Positions 6,678-13,498 of a stretch of DNA of 23,079 nt are shown piece by piece (position 1 is the stretch's first letter; every line of letters starts with the position of its first letter). The notes beneath the pieces are model-generated. The model was not told where the DNA came from. It did not search any database and worked only from the letters and a program-made list of their open reading frames with translations. Source of the DNA: JAAZBW01 sp035647855 (GTDB taxonomy: Bacteria; Actinomycetota; Actinomycetes; Actinomycetales; Actinomycetaceae); assembly GCA_035647855.1 (NCBI GenBank), contig DASRMP010000028.1, positions 1 to 23,079 of the forward strand, read 5' to 3'. The position numbers and the translations under genes are program-made.

Positions 6678-6782
6678 CACCCGGCGCGCCAAGGTGTCCG
6701 ATCGTCCGGCCGAGCCGAATCACGGGAACGGTGAGGACGTCTGCGCGGCATGCCGCGTGGCAAGCATCACGGGGCTGGGCAT

Positions 6783-6812
6783 TTGTCGAGACTCGCCTTC
6801 ACCGACTATCCT
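6783..6812 (+). promoter_or_regulatory. Promoter of tRNA-Ala
   Basis: TTGTCG (6783-6788), an 18-base spacer and TATCCT (6807-6812) lie about 35 bases before the mature tRNA 5' end, leaving a short 5' leader for RNase P to remove. Confidence 0.5.
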
Positions 6813-6846
6813 TGAACTCGCTCCGGAATACGGAGCACAGCACTTC

Positions 6847-6919
6847 GGGGCTATGGCGCAGCTGGTAGCGCGCCTCCATGGCATGGAGGAGGTCAGGGGT
6901 TCGACTCCCCTTAGCTCCA
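6847..6919 (+). tRNA. tRNA-Ala (anticodon GGC)
   Basis: The 73-base cloverleaf is complete. The acceptor stem is GGGGCTA with TAGCTCC (one G-T pair), and the D stem is GCGC/GCGC with loop AGCTGGTA. The anticodon stem is CCTCC/GGAGG with loop ATGGCAT (anticodon GGC at 6880-6882). The variable loop has 5 bases and the T stem is AGGGG/CCCCT with TTCGACT. The discriminator is A6919, and the CCA end is not encoded. Confidence 0.97.
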
Positions 6920-6932
6920 CCCAGAGTGCCTC

Positions 6933-6972
6933 ACGGGAACACGCGAGATCGGAAGATCTTGGGTGTTCCCGT
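6933..6972 (+). terminator. Probable terminator after tRNA-Ala
   Basis: ACGGGAACAC (6933-6942) and GTGTTCCCGT (6963-6972) form a perfect 10-bp stem 14 bases past the tRNA, with a loop that can pair internally (AGATC/GATCT). The T-run is short (GTTTGG). Confidence 0.6.
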
Positions 6973-7069
6973 TTGGCGTTCTTGCCTCCAGCTGCCCGGC
7001 TCGCGGTGGTGGCGATGAACGCCGTCATCTTCAGGATCTCGTTGCTGCGGAGCTCTGAGGGCGTGAGCC

Positions 7070-7426
7070 ATGAAGCTGATGAGCTCCCTTGGCCGCAGTC
7101 ACGACCGCAGTCAGGGCCGCAGTCACGAGCGCAGCCAGGGCCGCAGTCACGACCACAGTCACGACCACAGTCAGGGCCGCAGTCACGACCACAGTCACGA
7201 CCACAGCCAGGGCCGCAGTCACGACCACAGTCACGAACACCACCGCCACAGCGATCACGCCGACACCGACTGCTCGACGGCGCCCGCAGGCCCGCTGGAC
7301 GCAGTTTTCAGCCACCACTGTAGGAGTTTCACCCTGCGAACCGACTCCCGGCCCGCCGCGGGGCAGATTTGGCCCTCTTTTTGCCTGTTCGCGGCACCCC
7401 CGGACCGCCAGATTCGTCTGCTGTAG
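7070..7426 (+). CDS. Doubtful His-rich repeat ORF
   Basis: A possible 118-residue product beginning MKLMSSLGRSHDRSQ, with multiple SHDHS and GRSH units, then HSDHADTDCSTA and a tail with isolated Cys and His. The ATG has GAGGG about 9 bases upstream. The body is a 12-bp tandem repeat, so an open frame would survive in any phase, and the last third shows no recognisable domain. If real it could be a His-rich metal chelator like the tail of the CopB protein. I cannot tell it from repeat-derived noise. Confidence 0.2.
   Translation: MKLMSSLGRSHDRSQGRSHERSQGRSHDHSHDHSQGRSHDHSHDHSQGRSHDHSHEHHRHSDHADTDCSTAPAGPLDAVFSHHCRSFTLRTDSRPAAGQIWPSFCLFAAPPDRQIRLL
7091..7240. repeat. 12-bp tandem repeat in 24- and 36-bp higher-order units
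   Basis: The units GGCCGCAGTCAC, GACCACAGTCAC and GACCACAGTCAG alternate. Two 24-bp pairs (7091-7114, 7115-7138) are followed by two 36-bp triplets (7139-7174, 7175-7210) and a partial triplet. The regularity points to recent slippage or unequal recombination. Confidence 0.85.
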
Positions 7427-7598
7427 GCGTTTGACCTCTTCTGTAGGCGCTTGGCGCGCGTTTTACTCCTACACTAGAAACCGACCGCCTACAGAAGTTG
7501 CTCCACTGCCGGTTCAAGAGGCTCCGCCACCGGCTGAACAGGCTGAAAAGCACCGCCGGGCCGCACGAAACCAGCACGCGCTGCCGAAACTCCTACAG
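7318..7598. repeat. Array of CTGTAGG(A/C)GTTT motifs, three forward then three inverted
   Basis: Forward copies lie at 7318-7329, 7421-7432 and 7441-7452. Inverted copies lie at about 7461-7473 (ACTCCTACA), 7486-7497 (CGCCTACAGAAG) and 7587-7598 (AAACTCCTACAG). CTTCTGTAGGCG (7438-7449) is exactly complementary to 7486-7497. The layout mirrors the GGGGAACTT array at 648-975. No gene is visible across it. Confidence 0.65.
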
Positions 7599-7766
7599 AA
7601 GTTCCCGCTCTCCCCTGCCGGGAGGTCCGTACTGGGCCGGAAATGGCTGTTCACGGACAAGTTCTCGAATCACCCACGGAAGCGGCTTCCCACGAAAGCG
7701 CAACACCCGCTTAGGACCTTACTTTCTGCGCAAACCCTTACAGACCGAGCCTGACAAGAACTGAAG
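7599..7766. other. Gene-free stretch
   Basis: I see no credible gene, RNA or strong structure here. The right end (from about 7720) resembles decayed arms of the hairpin family at 7767-7824. Confidence 0.4.
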
Positions 7767-7824
7767 GTAAGAGTGCGAGCTGAAGGTTAGCGTTCAACCG
7801 CTAACCTTCAGCTCGCACTCTTAC
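7767..7824. repeat. Perfect 26-bp inverted repeat, 6-base loop
   Basis: The left arm runs 7767-7792 and the right arm 7799-7824, exactly complementary, with loop TTCAAC. The inner part GAAGGTTAGCG matches the hairpins at 4792-4813 and 4886-4907. The bases to the right (7837-7863) resemble those at 4712-4738. It lies between convergent genes and could act as a two-way transcript end, but there is no T-run. Confidence 0.9.
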
Positions 7825-7892
7825 AGACCCTGCCGCAAACCTTGCTTTCGGCTCAAAACCTCACACGGCATTCCCGTGGTGCCCGCATTCCC

Positions 7893-8010
7893 GGCCCGCG
7901 GCGGCTCCGGCCCGCGGCTCCGGCCCGCAGCATCTCCGGCCCGCGGCTCCGGCCCGCGGCTCCGGCCCCCTGCAGCGGCTCCGGCCCCCTGCAGCGGCTC
8001 CGGCCCGCAT
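7893..8010. repeat. GC-rich 12- and 18-bp tandem repeats
   Basis: Repeats of CGGCTCCGGCCC plus one to three bases run through this stretch, with two copies of an 18-bp form containing CCCTGCAGCGGCTCCGG at about 7966-8000. The open frames across it encode only Arg/Gly/Pro repeats. It lies just past the stop of the histidine phosphatase gene. Confidence 0.7.
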
Positions 8011-8056
8011 CGGCCAAAACACCCACCCGGAGCCCGCTCCGGCGAGAGCCTCGCAA

Positions 8057-8689
8057 TTACTGCACGGCGCCCACGTTGTGCGCGCGCAGTTGCCAGACCG
8101 GCCGCCGGTCCGGCTGGTGCCTCAGCTCGGCCCAGTGGCAGTTGTCCATAACGCAAAGCTGTGAGCCTCGCTCGGGGTCGTCGCCGAGCATCCAGACCAG
8201 CGTCTGCGAGAGCGCCGATCCGTGCCCTACCACCACGAGCGTCTCGTGCGCCCCCAGCGGCGCCGCGTGGTCCTCGACGGCCGCCGCCACTCGCCGCGCC
8301 GCGGATCCCTTCGACTCGAATCCGATTCCCGGCGGCGTCTCCCCCGACTTCCAAAGGCGGTACTCGCTCGCCCAATGCCGCTCTATCTCGGTACCGCTGA
8401 GCCCCTCGAAGACGCCGAAGGAACGTTCACGCAGACGCGAGTCCAAGACCACGTCCATTCCCAGAGCACGGCATAGGTGTTCCGCAGTCACCCTCGCCCG
8501 CATGAGGTCCGAGGCAACAATCGCACCGACCCGCCTCTCCCCCAGGAACCGAGTCAACGCCGCCGCGCCCGCGGCCGCCTGCCGGCGCCCCTCAGCGTTC
8601 AGTTCGATGTCAATGCGGCCCTGACAGCGGCCTTCAAGGTTGTAGTCCGTCTGCCCGTGCCGCCACAGGACGATCCTGCCGGCGGTCAC
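8057..8689 (-). CDS. Histidine phosphatase family protein (phosphoglycerate mutase-like)
   Basis: A 210-residue member of the histidine phosphatase superfamily. The catalytic motif RHGQTDYN is near residue 10, followed by GRIDIELNAEGRRQA, SDLMRARVTAEHL, an ERSFGVFEGL block with the catalytic acid region, and a late VVGHGSALSQTL with the second His. The GTG at 8689 is used because it overlaps the rsfS stop (GTGA) and puts the motif at the usual distance from the N-terminus; an upstream ATG would add an Arg-rich tail with no family match. Actinobacterial operons often place such a gene after rsfS. The substrate could be a sugar phosphate, a nucleotide-derived or a cofactor phosphate; the sequence does not settle it. 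Confidence 0.9.
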   Translation of the reverse strand: MTAGRIVLWRHGQTDYNLEGRCQGRIDIELNAEGRRQAAAGAAALTRFLGERRVGAIVASDLMRARVTAEHLCRALGMDVVLDSRLRERSFGVFEGLSGTEIERHWASEYRLWKSGETPPGIGFESKGSAARRVAAAVEDHAAPLGAHETLVVVGHGSALSQTLVWMLGDDPERGSQLCVMDNCHWAELRHQPDRRPVWQLRAHNVGAVQ

Positions 8690-9105
8690 AGGTCGCCCGC
8701 AGCGAGAGGGGCGCCGAGGTCGCCAATCGCGTCCGCCTCGCCGACGTCGTCGGGAGGCAGATCGATGACCGGGCAGTCCGACCACAGACGCTCCAACGCG
8801 TAGAACTCGCGGTCCTCCTCATGCTGGACGTGCACGATGATCTCGCCGAAGTCGAGCAGCACCCACCGCGCCTGCGATACCCCCTCCTTGCGCACCACTC
8901 TTGTGCCTGCCAGGTGGAGCTTCCCCGTTATCTCGTCGACGATCGCCGAGACCTGCCGCTCGTTCGTCCCGCTCGCCACCACGAACACGTCCGTGAGGAC
9001 GAGTCGCTCCGAGACGTCGAGTGCGATGACGTTCATCGCCTTCTTCTCGTACGCAGCCTTCGCAGCGATGTGGGCAAGGTCGATGGCGTGGTCGGTCGCG
9101 GTCAC
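8686..9105 (-). CDS. rsfS: Ribosome silencing factor RsfS
   Basis: A 139-residue RsfS (DUF143) protein, which binds uL14 on the large subunit and blocks subunit joining when nutrients are short. Seen are the family blocks AAKAAYEKKAMNVIALDVSE, LTDVFVVASGTNERQVSAI and WVLLDFGEIIVHVQHEEDREFYALERLW. The GTG at 9105 follows TAGGAG and gives the usual start; an earlier ATG (9135) would overlap the upstream gene and is disfavoured. A short acidic tail (VIDLPPDDVGEADAIGDL) is typical of actinobacterial forms. It lies between a small membrane-protein gene and the phosphatase in one operon. Confidence 0.95.
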   Translation of the reverse strand: MTATDHAIDLAHIAAKAAYEKKAMNVIALDVSERLVLTDVFVVASGTNERQVSAIVDEITGKLHLAGTRVVRKEGVSQARWVLLDFGEIIVHVQHEEDREFYALERLWSDCPVIDLPPDDVGEADAIGDLGAPLAAGDL

Positions 9106-9112
9106 GGAACTC

Positions 9113-9943
9113 CTAGGTGGGAAGGGATACGGCAAGGGGGAGAGTCTGCATGGCAGGGGCAGCGGCTCCTGAGCCTCCGCCGCCCGACAGCCTGTCGATG
9201 AGGAGCCAGATCAGCACGCCGATGATGAAGAACGCGATGACCAGAACCGCGATCCGTAGGAAGGTACCTCCACGAGAACTCCTCGAGCCTGATCCCGCGG
9301 AAACCTCTTCGTATGCGTATGCGTCCTCATCGAAGTCGCCGTCAGCCTCCGCGCCGGAGATCACGGCGCCGACCGCCGGCCGCTCGGACCAGGGCCTCTC
9401 GCTCTCGGCCTGAGGAGCCTGAGCAGCGCCCTCGACCGAATCGCCCAGCAGAGAGACCCGATCCGGGGTCCCGGCTGTGGGCGAGGCCTCGGCGACGGCG
9501 CTCATCGCCGCAGTGTCGAGCGCGGCCGCCTCGGAAAACCGTGCCGCCTCGTCGGGGTCCTCGGTCGACGCGTCCTCGAGCGTGACATGGACGGCGCCCC
9601 ACGCGGGGATCGACGTCGAGGTGGTCGGCTCCTGCACGGGCCGGCGCTCGACGTTGCGTTCGGTGGGAGGCTCGTCCGCCGGCGGCGGAGCCGCGGCCGC
9701 CTTCGCGACGGCGAGTGCACGCAGTTCGCGTCGAGTCATCGGCCGGTCAGCCGGTGGTTGCGGCTCCGACGACGGCGCAGACTCAGGCTCCGGCGCAACC
9801 ACCTCGGCCTCGGCCGCGGGTTCAGGCTCCCGCTCCGAGGTCGTCGGCGCTGTCGTGGCTGCGGCGGTCTCCGCGGCCTCCCGCTGAGCCTGCCGCTCCA
9901 ATTCCCGCATTTCCCGGCGGGTCAACGGACGTTTCTCGGTCAT
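9113..9943 (-). CDS. Single-pass membrane protein with TRRELR motifs
   Basis: A 276-residue protein with a long low-complexity Ala/Glu/Pro region, one transmembrane segment at about 227-251 (IAVLVIAFFIIGVLIWLLI) and a short Gly/Ala-rich tail. Two copies of a basic motif, LTRREMRELE (near 7-16) and MTRRELRALA (near 68-77), mark the N-terminal half; such motifs occur in many actinobacterial membrane proteins of unknown role. There is no signal peptide, so the N-terminus is probably cytoplasmic. Its ATG shares one base with the nadD stop, and it ends 8 bases before the rsfS start. I do not recognise a function. In related genomes this position often holds a LytR-CpsA-Psr gene; I see no such domain here. 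Confidence 0.8.
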   Translation of the reverse strand: MTEKRPLTRREMRELERQAQREAAETAAATTAPTTSEREPEPAAEAEVVAPEPESAPSSEPQPPADRPMTRRELRALAVAKAAAAPPPADEPPTERNVERRPVQEPTTSTSIPAWGAVHVTLEDASTEDPDEAARFSEAAALDTAAMSAVAEASPTAGTPDRVSLLGDSVEGAAQAPQAESERPWSERPAVGAVISGAEADGDFDEDAYAYEEVSAGSGSRSSRGGTFLRIAVLVIAFFIIGVLIWLLIDRLSGGGGSGAAAPAMQTLPLAVSLPT

Positions 9944-10623
9944 CAGCGCTCTCCCGATCCTGCGGCAGCGCCCTCGCGCGGCGGCGCGCTCGCGGCGCTG
10001 TCCTGACCGGGGCCGATCAAAGCGCGCCTGCGCGTGTAGAGCGCGTACTTGTCGATGTACTGGACCACGCCGTCTGGGACGAGGTACCAGATGGGCTTGC
10101 CCGCCTTCACACGGTTCCGGCAGTCAGTGGACGAGATCGCCATCGCCGGCACCTCCACGAGCGAGACGCCCTGTTCAGGCAGCCCCGTGCCGTTCAGTTC
10201 ATGCCCCGGACGCGTGACCCCGATGAAATGCGCGAGTTCGAACAGTTCCGCCGAATCTTTCCAGGTGAGAATCTGCCCGAGAGCGTCCGCGCCGGTGATG
10301 AAGAAGAGGTTGGCCTCCGGGTAGAGCTCGTGCAGGTCACGGAGGGTGTCGATCGTGAAGGTCACGCCCGGCCGCTCAATGTCCACCCGTGAGACGGTGA
10401 ACCGATTGTTGGACGCGGTGGCGATCACGGTCATGAGGTAGCGATGCTCCGCGGCGGCCACATCGCGGTCGAGTTTGAAGGGCTGCGCGCCGGCCGGCAC
10501 GAAGATGACCTCATCGAGGCCGAACACGTCCTGGGCCTCGCTTGCCGCGACCAGGTGACCATGGTGGATCGGGTCGAATGTTCCACCCATCACGCCTATG
10601 CGGCGGCGGGACGATCGGACCAT
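9943..10623 (-). CDS. nadD: Nicotinate-nucleotide adenylyltransferase
   Basis: A 226-residue enzyme that joins nicotinate mononucleotide and ATP to form deamido-NAD in NAD synthesis. The nucleotidyltransferase motif GGTFDPIHHGHL is at about residues 13-24, and ISSTDCRNR near the C-terminus is the second signature (usually SSTxIR). Also seen are FVPAGAQPFK and FFITGADAL. The ATG at 10623 is chosen because it shares one base with the stop of the upstream 54-residue gene. A C-terminal extension after the last helix (LIGPGQDSAASAPP onward) is low-complexity and probably disordered. It is in an operon with the two small membrane-protein genes. Confidence 0.96.
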   Translation of the reverse strand: MVRSSRRRIGVMGGTFDPIHHGHLVAASEAQDVFGLDEVIFVPAGAQPFKLDRDVAAAEHRYLMTVIATASNNRFTVSRVDIERPGVTFTIDTLRDLHELYPEANLFFITGADALGQILTWKDSAELFELAHFIGVTRPGHELNGTGLPEQGVSLVEVPAMAISSTDCRNRVKAGKPIWYLVPDGVVQYIDKYALYTRRRALIGPGQDSAASAPPREGAAAGSGER

Positions 10624-10787
10624 CAGCGGTGGTTCGAGGAGTTTCGGAATGCCCACGTCGCGGCCAGCAGGAACATCAGGATCGCGAAGGCGATGACTCC
10701 GAACATGATCGGGTGCATTGGCAGGGGGTTCACGACCTCGTGCCCATTGGCCATCGGGACGGTCAGCTGAACCAAGGTGCTGGCCAC
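10623..10787 (-). CDS. Small single-pass membrane protein between proA and nadD
   Basis: A 54-residue protein starting at GTG 10787, with GGAGGT about ten bases upstream. It reads VASTLVQLTVPMANGHEV, then PMHPIMFGVIAFAILMFLL as one transmembrane helix, and ends AFRNSSNHR. Its stop shares a base with the nadD ATG. A short gene with one helix and a proline-rich lead-in is, to my knowledge, common at this spot in actinobacteria, with no known function. The overlap, the binding site and the clean helix make it a convincing gene despite its size. Confidence 0.75.
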   Translation of the reverse strand: MASTLVQLTVPMANGHEVVNPLPMHPIMFGVIAFAILMFLLAATWAFRNSSNHR

Positions 10788-10846
10788 GATTCGTCTACCT
10801 CCAGGAGCTCAAACAAGAATGGCCTCCAGTCTGGCACAAGAACTCG

Positions 10847-12109
10847 CTACTCGCGGGTCTGGCCGTCCCCGTGCACGGTCCATGTCGTGGTGGTGAGCTC
10901 GGTGAGACCCATCGGTCCGCGGGCGTGCAGCTTCTGCGTGGAGATGCCGATCTCGGCGCCCAGTCCGAACTGTCCGCCATCGGTGAATCGGGTCGAGGCA
11001 TTCACGATCAGGGCTGCCGCGTCGAGTTCGGTGGTGAACCGGTTCGCGTGCTCCAGCGACGACGTCACGATCGCCTCCGTGTGCCCTGACGTGTGCTTCC
11101 GGATGAACGCGATCGCTTGGTCCAGCGAGTCGACCACGGTCACCGCGAGGTCCAGCGAAAGGTACTCGGTGTCCCAGTCCTCATCAGTGGCGGGCACACT
11201 CTGAACCTCACCCAGGGCCGCCGCCGCGCGTGGGTCAGCGTGCAGGGTCACGCCCGCGTCAGCCAGTTCACGCCCGACGACGGGCAGGAACTCACCGGCA
11301 ACATCCCTGTGGACCAGCAGGGTCTCCACGGCGTTGCACACGCCCGGGCGCTGGACCTTGGAATTCATGGTGATCCGCCGCGCCATCGCCAGGTCCGCGC
11401 TGCCGTCGATGTACAGGTGGCAGTTGCCGGTGCCGGTCTCGATCGCGGGAACCTTCGACTCGCGCACGACCGTCTGGATCAGGCCCGCGCCGCCGCGCGG
11501 CACGAGCACGTCCACGAGCCCTCTCGCCTGCATGAGCTCGACAGAGCCCTCACGGCCGAACTGGTCGATGGTCTGCACGAGATCGCGCGGCAGCCCCTGC
11601 GCCTCGACGGCGTCCGCGAGCACTCGCACGATCACCGTGTTCGAGTTGATGGCCGCTGAACCACCGCGCAGGATCACGGCGTTCCCCGCCTTGAGGGCGA
11701 GACCTGCGGCGTCCACCGTCACGTTCGGCCGCGCCTCGTAGATCATCCCGACGACCCCCATCGGCACCCGAACCTGGCGCAGCATCAGGCCGTTCGGGAG
11801 CGTCGAACCGCGCACGACCTCCCCAACCGGGTCAGGCAGCGCCGCGACCTCGCGGAGAGCATCCGCGATATCTGCGATGCGCTCGGGGGTCAGCGTCAGG
11901 CGGTCGACGAGTGCGGGGGTCATGCCCGATTCCTTGCCGGCCTCCACGTCTTTCGCGTTCCCCGCGAGGATCTCGTCTGTCGCGGCCACGAGCGCATCGG
12001 CCATGGCGAGGAGGAGGGCGTCCTTGGTGGCGCGGGTGGCGGTCGCCAGCGCGTGCGAGGCGTCCTTGGCGGCCTGGGCGATCTCTGTGACGGAGGCGGC
12101 GGTACTCAT
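10847..12109 (-). CDS. proA: Gamma-glutamyl phosphate reductase
   Basis: A 420-residue NADPH-dependent enzyme that reduces gamma-glutamyl phosphate to glutamate-5-semialdehyde in proline synthesis. It has the ProA hallmarks: VPMGVVGMIYEARPNV, KAGNAVILRGGSAA, TGTGNCHLYID, the catalytic Cys258 in KVQRPGVCNAVETLL, and FGLGAEIGISTQKLHARGPMGL near the end. The length matches the family. The ATG at 12109 has no ribosome binding site; a promoter 6 bases upstream suggests a leaderless transcript. Normally it follows proB directly, but here 186 bp with a repeat separate them. The enzyme assignment is secure. Confidence 0.97.
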   Translation of the reverse strand: MSTAASVTEIAQAAKDASHALATATRATKDALLLAMADALVAATDEILAGNAKDVEAGKESGMTPALVDRLTLTPERIADIADALREVAALPDPVGEVVRGSTLPNGLMLRQVRVPMGVVGMIYEARPNVTVDAAGLALKAGNAVILRGGSAAINSNTVIVRVLADAVEAQGLPRDLVQTIDQFGREGSVELMQARGLVDVLVPRGGAGLIQTVVRESKVPAIETGTGNCHLYIDGSADLAMARRITMNSKVQRPGVCNAVETLLVHRDVAGEFLPVVGRELADAGVTLHADPRAAAALGEVQSVPATDEDWDTEYLSLDLAVTVVDSLDQAIAFIRKHTSGHTEAIVTSSLEHANRFTTELDAAALIVNASTRFTDGGQFGLGAEIGISTQKLHARGPMGLTELTTTTWTVHGDGQTRE

Positions 12110-12115
12110 ACGACG

Positions 12116-12144
12116 AGACTACCCAAGGCCGCGGCAGTAGTCAG
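12116..12144 (-). promoter_or_regulatory. Leaderless promoter of proA
   Basis: On the minus strand CTGACT (12144 to 12139), a 17-base spacer and TAGTCT (12121 to 12116) end six bases before the proA ATG, so transcription would start at about the A of the ATG. This would free proA from proB after the repeat insertion. The -10 fit is moderate. Confidence 0.45.
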
Positions 12145-12157
12145 GCCCCCTTGATGC

Positions 12158-12295
12158 TCCGGAGACCCAACATGCACGCTTGAACCGCGAAAACACGCCT
12201 CAACCCGACATTTTGCGTCCCCGGAGCGGGCTGGCAGCGTGAGGGCGCACGTTCGTCACATCGGGGCGCACGTTCGTCACCATGGCGCAGTGACG
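12158..12295. repeat. 68-bp element plus two 21-bp units between proB and proA
   Basis: 12158-12225 matches the 68-bp element of 16-83, with ends TCCGGAGACCCAACATG and the complement of TCCGGGGACGCAAAATG. It is followed by AGCGGGCTG, as in the third copy at 1-345, then by GGGCGCACGTTCGTCAC twice and by CATGGCGCAGTGACGT, half of the 380-427 palindrome. The order of parts is therefore the same as at the window start. The proB stop lies directly at its end. Confidence 0.85.
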
Positions 12296-13498
12296 TTACT
12301 TCGCCGTCAGGTGCCGCGGCGCCAGATCATCCCGGTGGACCACCGGACGGGCGTACGCATCGCCCATCTCCACGCGCAGCCGCACCGTAGACTTGCCCGC
12401 CATCTTCACGACGTCGGAGCGGCTGTACCCAGTGAGCCCCCTTGCAATCACGCGCCCCTCGCGGTCCAGGATGTCAACGGGATCGCCCGCCTCGAACTCT
12501 CCGTCGGCGGCCACGATGCCGGCTGCCAGCAGCGATCGCTTGCCGTCGAGAATGGCGTAGGCGGCGCCGTCGTCGAGAACGATGCGGCCGCTGGTCCGGG
12601 CGACCCACGCGAGCCACAGCCGCTTGTTCGAGCGCCTGTGGTCGGACACGGCGAACCAGGTGCCCACGCGTCCGTCACGGAGCGCCGCCTCGGCCTTGTC
12701 CGCGTGGGCGAGGAGCACGGGCACACCTGAGTGGGTGGCGATCAGGGCGGCGTCCAGCTTGGTGGCCATACCGCCGGTGCCCAGGGTGGATCCGTCACTG
12801 GTCACGCAGTAGTCGGCGAGTTCTTTCTCGGAACTGACGAACGGCACAAGCCGCGCGCCCGGCTGGCTGGGCGGGGCCGTGTACAGGCCGTCGACGTCGG
12901 TCAGCAACACCAGCACCTGTGCCCTCACAAGGTTGGCGACCAGGGCCGCGAGGCGGTCGTTGTCACCGAACCGGATCTCGTGGGTGGCGACGACGTCGTT
13001 CTCGTTGACGATCGGCACCACGCCCATCTCCAGCATTCGTTCCATCGTTCTCAAGGCGTTCCTGTAGTGCTGCGGACGCATGAGGTCCTCGGCAGTCAGC
13101 AACACCTGCCCGACAGTGATGCCATACCGCGCGAAGGACGAGGTGTAGTGCTGCAAGAGGAGACCCTGGCCCACGGAGGCAGTCGCCTGCAGAGTGGCAA
13201 GATCCGTAGGCCGGGACGTCCGGCCGAGCGACGGCATGCCGGCGGCGATGGAACCCGAGGACACGAGCACCACCTGATCGCCGCGCTTCCGACGCGCAGC
13301 GAGAACGTCAACGAGGTGGTCGACATACTCGACGTCCAGACCGTCGTCAGGGACGGTGAGCGAGCTGGACCCCACCTTCACCACGAACCGGCGGGCGCGA
13401 ACGATGTCCGTGCGCTCGATGATCGGGTTGAACGGTCTGGCGTGACGGGTAACGGCGGGAACGGCGGAAACGGCGGGGCTCATCGGTATCTCATTCAC
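12296..13498 (-). CDS. proB: Glutamate 5-kinase with PUA domain
   Basis: A 400-residue enzyme that phosphorylates glutamate, the first and feedback-controlled step of proline synthesis. The kinase domain (about 35-280) shows VVKVGSSSLT, VLVSSGSIAAG, VPIVNENDVV, FGDNDRLAALVA and TLGTGGMATKL. A PUA domain follows (about 300-390; GIVAADGEFEAGDPVDI, ARGLTGYSRSDV). The GTG at 13498 overlaps the obg stop by eight bases; an ATG at 13483 is the alternative and would shorten it by five residues. Neither has a strong ribosome binding site. The Ala/Val-rich N-terminal lead of about 30 residues before the kinase fold is longer than usual. Confidence 0.96.
   Translation of the reverse strand: MNEIPMSPAVSAVPAVTRHARPFNPIIERTDIVRARRFVVKVGSSSLTVPDDGLDVEYVDHLVDVLAARRKRGDQVVLVSSGSIAAGMPSLGRTSRPTDLATLQATASVGQGLLLQHYTSSFARYGITVGQVLLTAEDLMRPQHYRNALRTMERMLEMGVVPIVNENDVVATHEIRFGDNDRLAALVANLVRAQVLVLLTDVDGLYTAPPSQPGARLVPFVSSEKELADYCVTSDGSTLGTGGMATKLDAALIATHSGVPVLLAHADKAEAALRDGRVGTWFAVSDHRRSNKRLWLAWVARTSGRIVLDDGAAYAILDGKRSLLAAGIVAADGEFEAGDPVDILDREGRVIARGLTGYSRSDVVKMAGKSTVRLRVEMGDAYARPVVHRDDLAPRHLTAK

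Noticed and set aside
6720..7028. Minus-strand frame containing GVEPLTSSMPWRRATSCAIAP
   Set aside because: It is the antisense of tRNA-Ala, a well-known source of false gene calls.
12158..12225. Insertion sequence or attachment site
   Set aside because: No transposase or integrase, no clear target duplication, and the element is only 68 bp; kept as a repeat.
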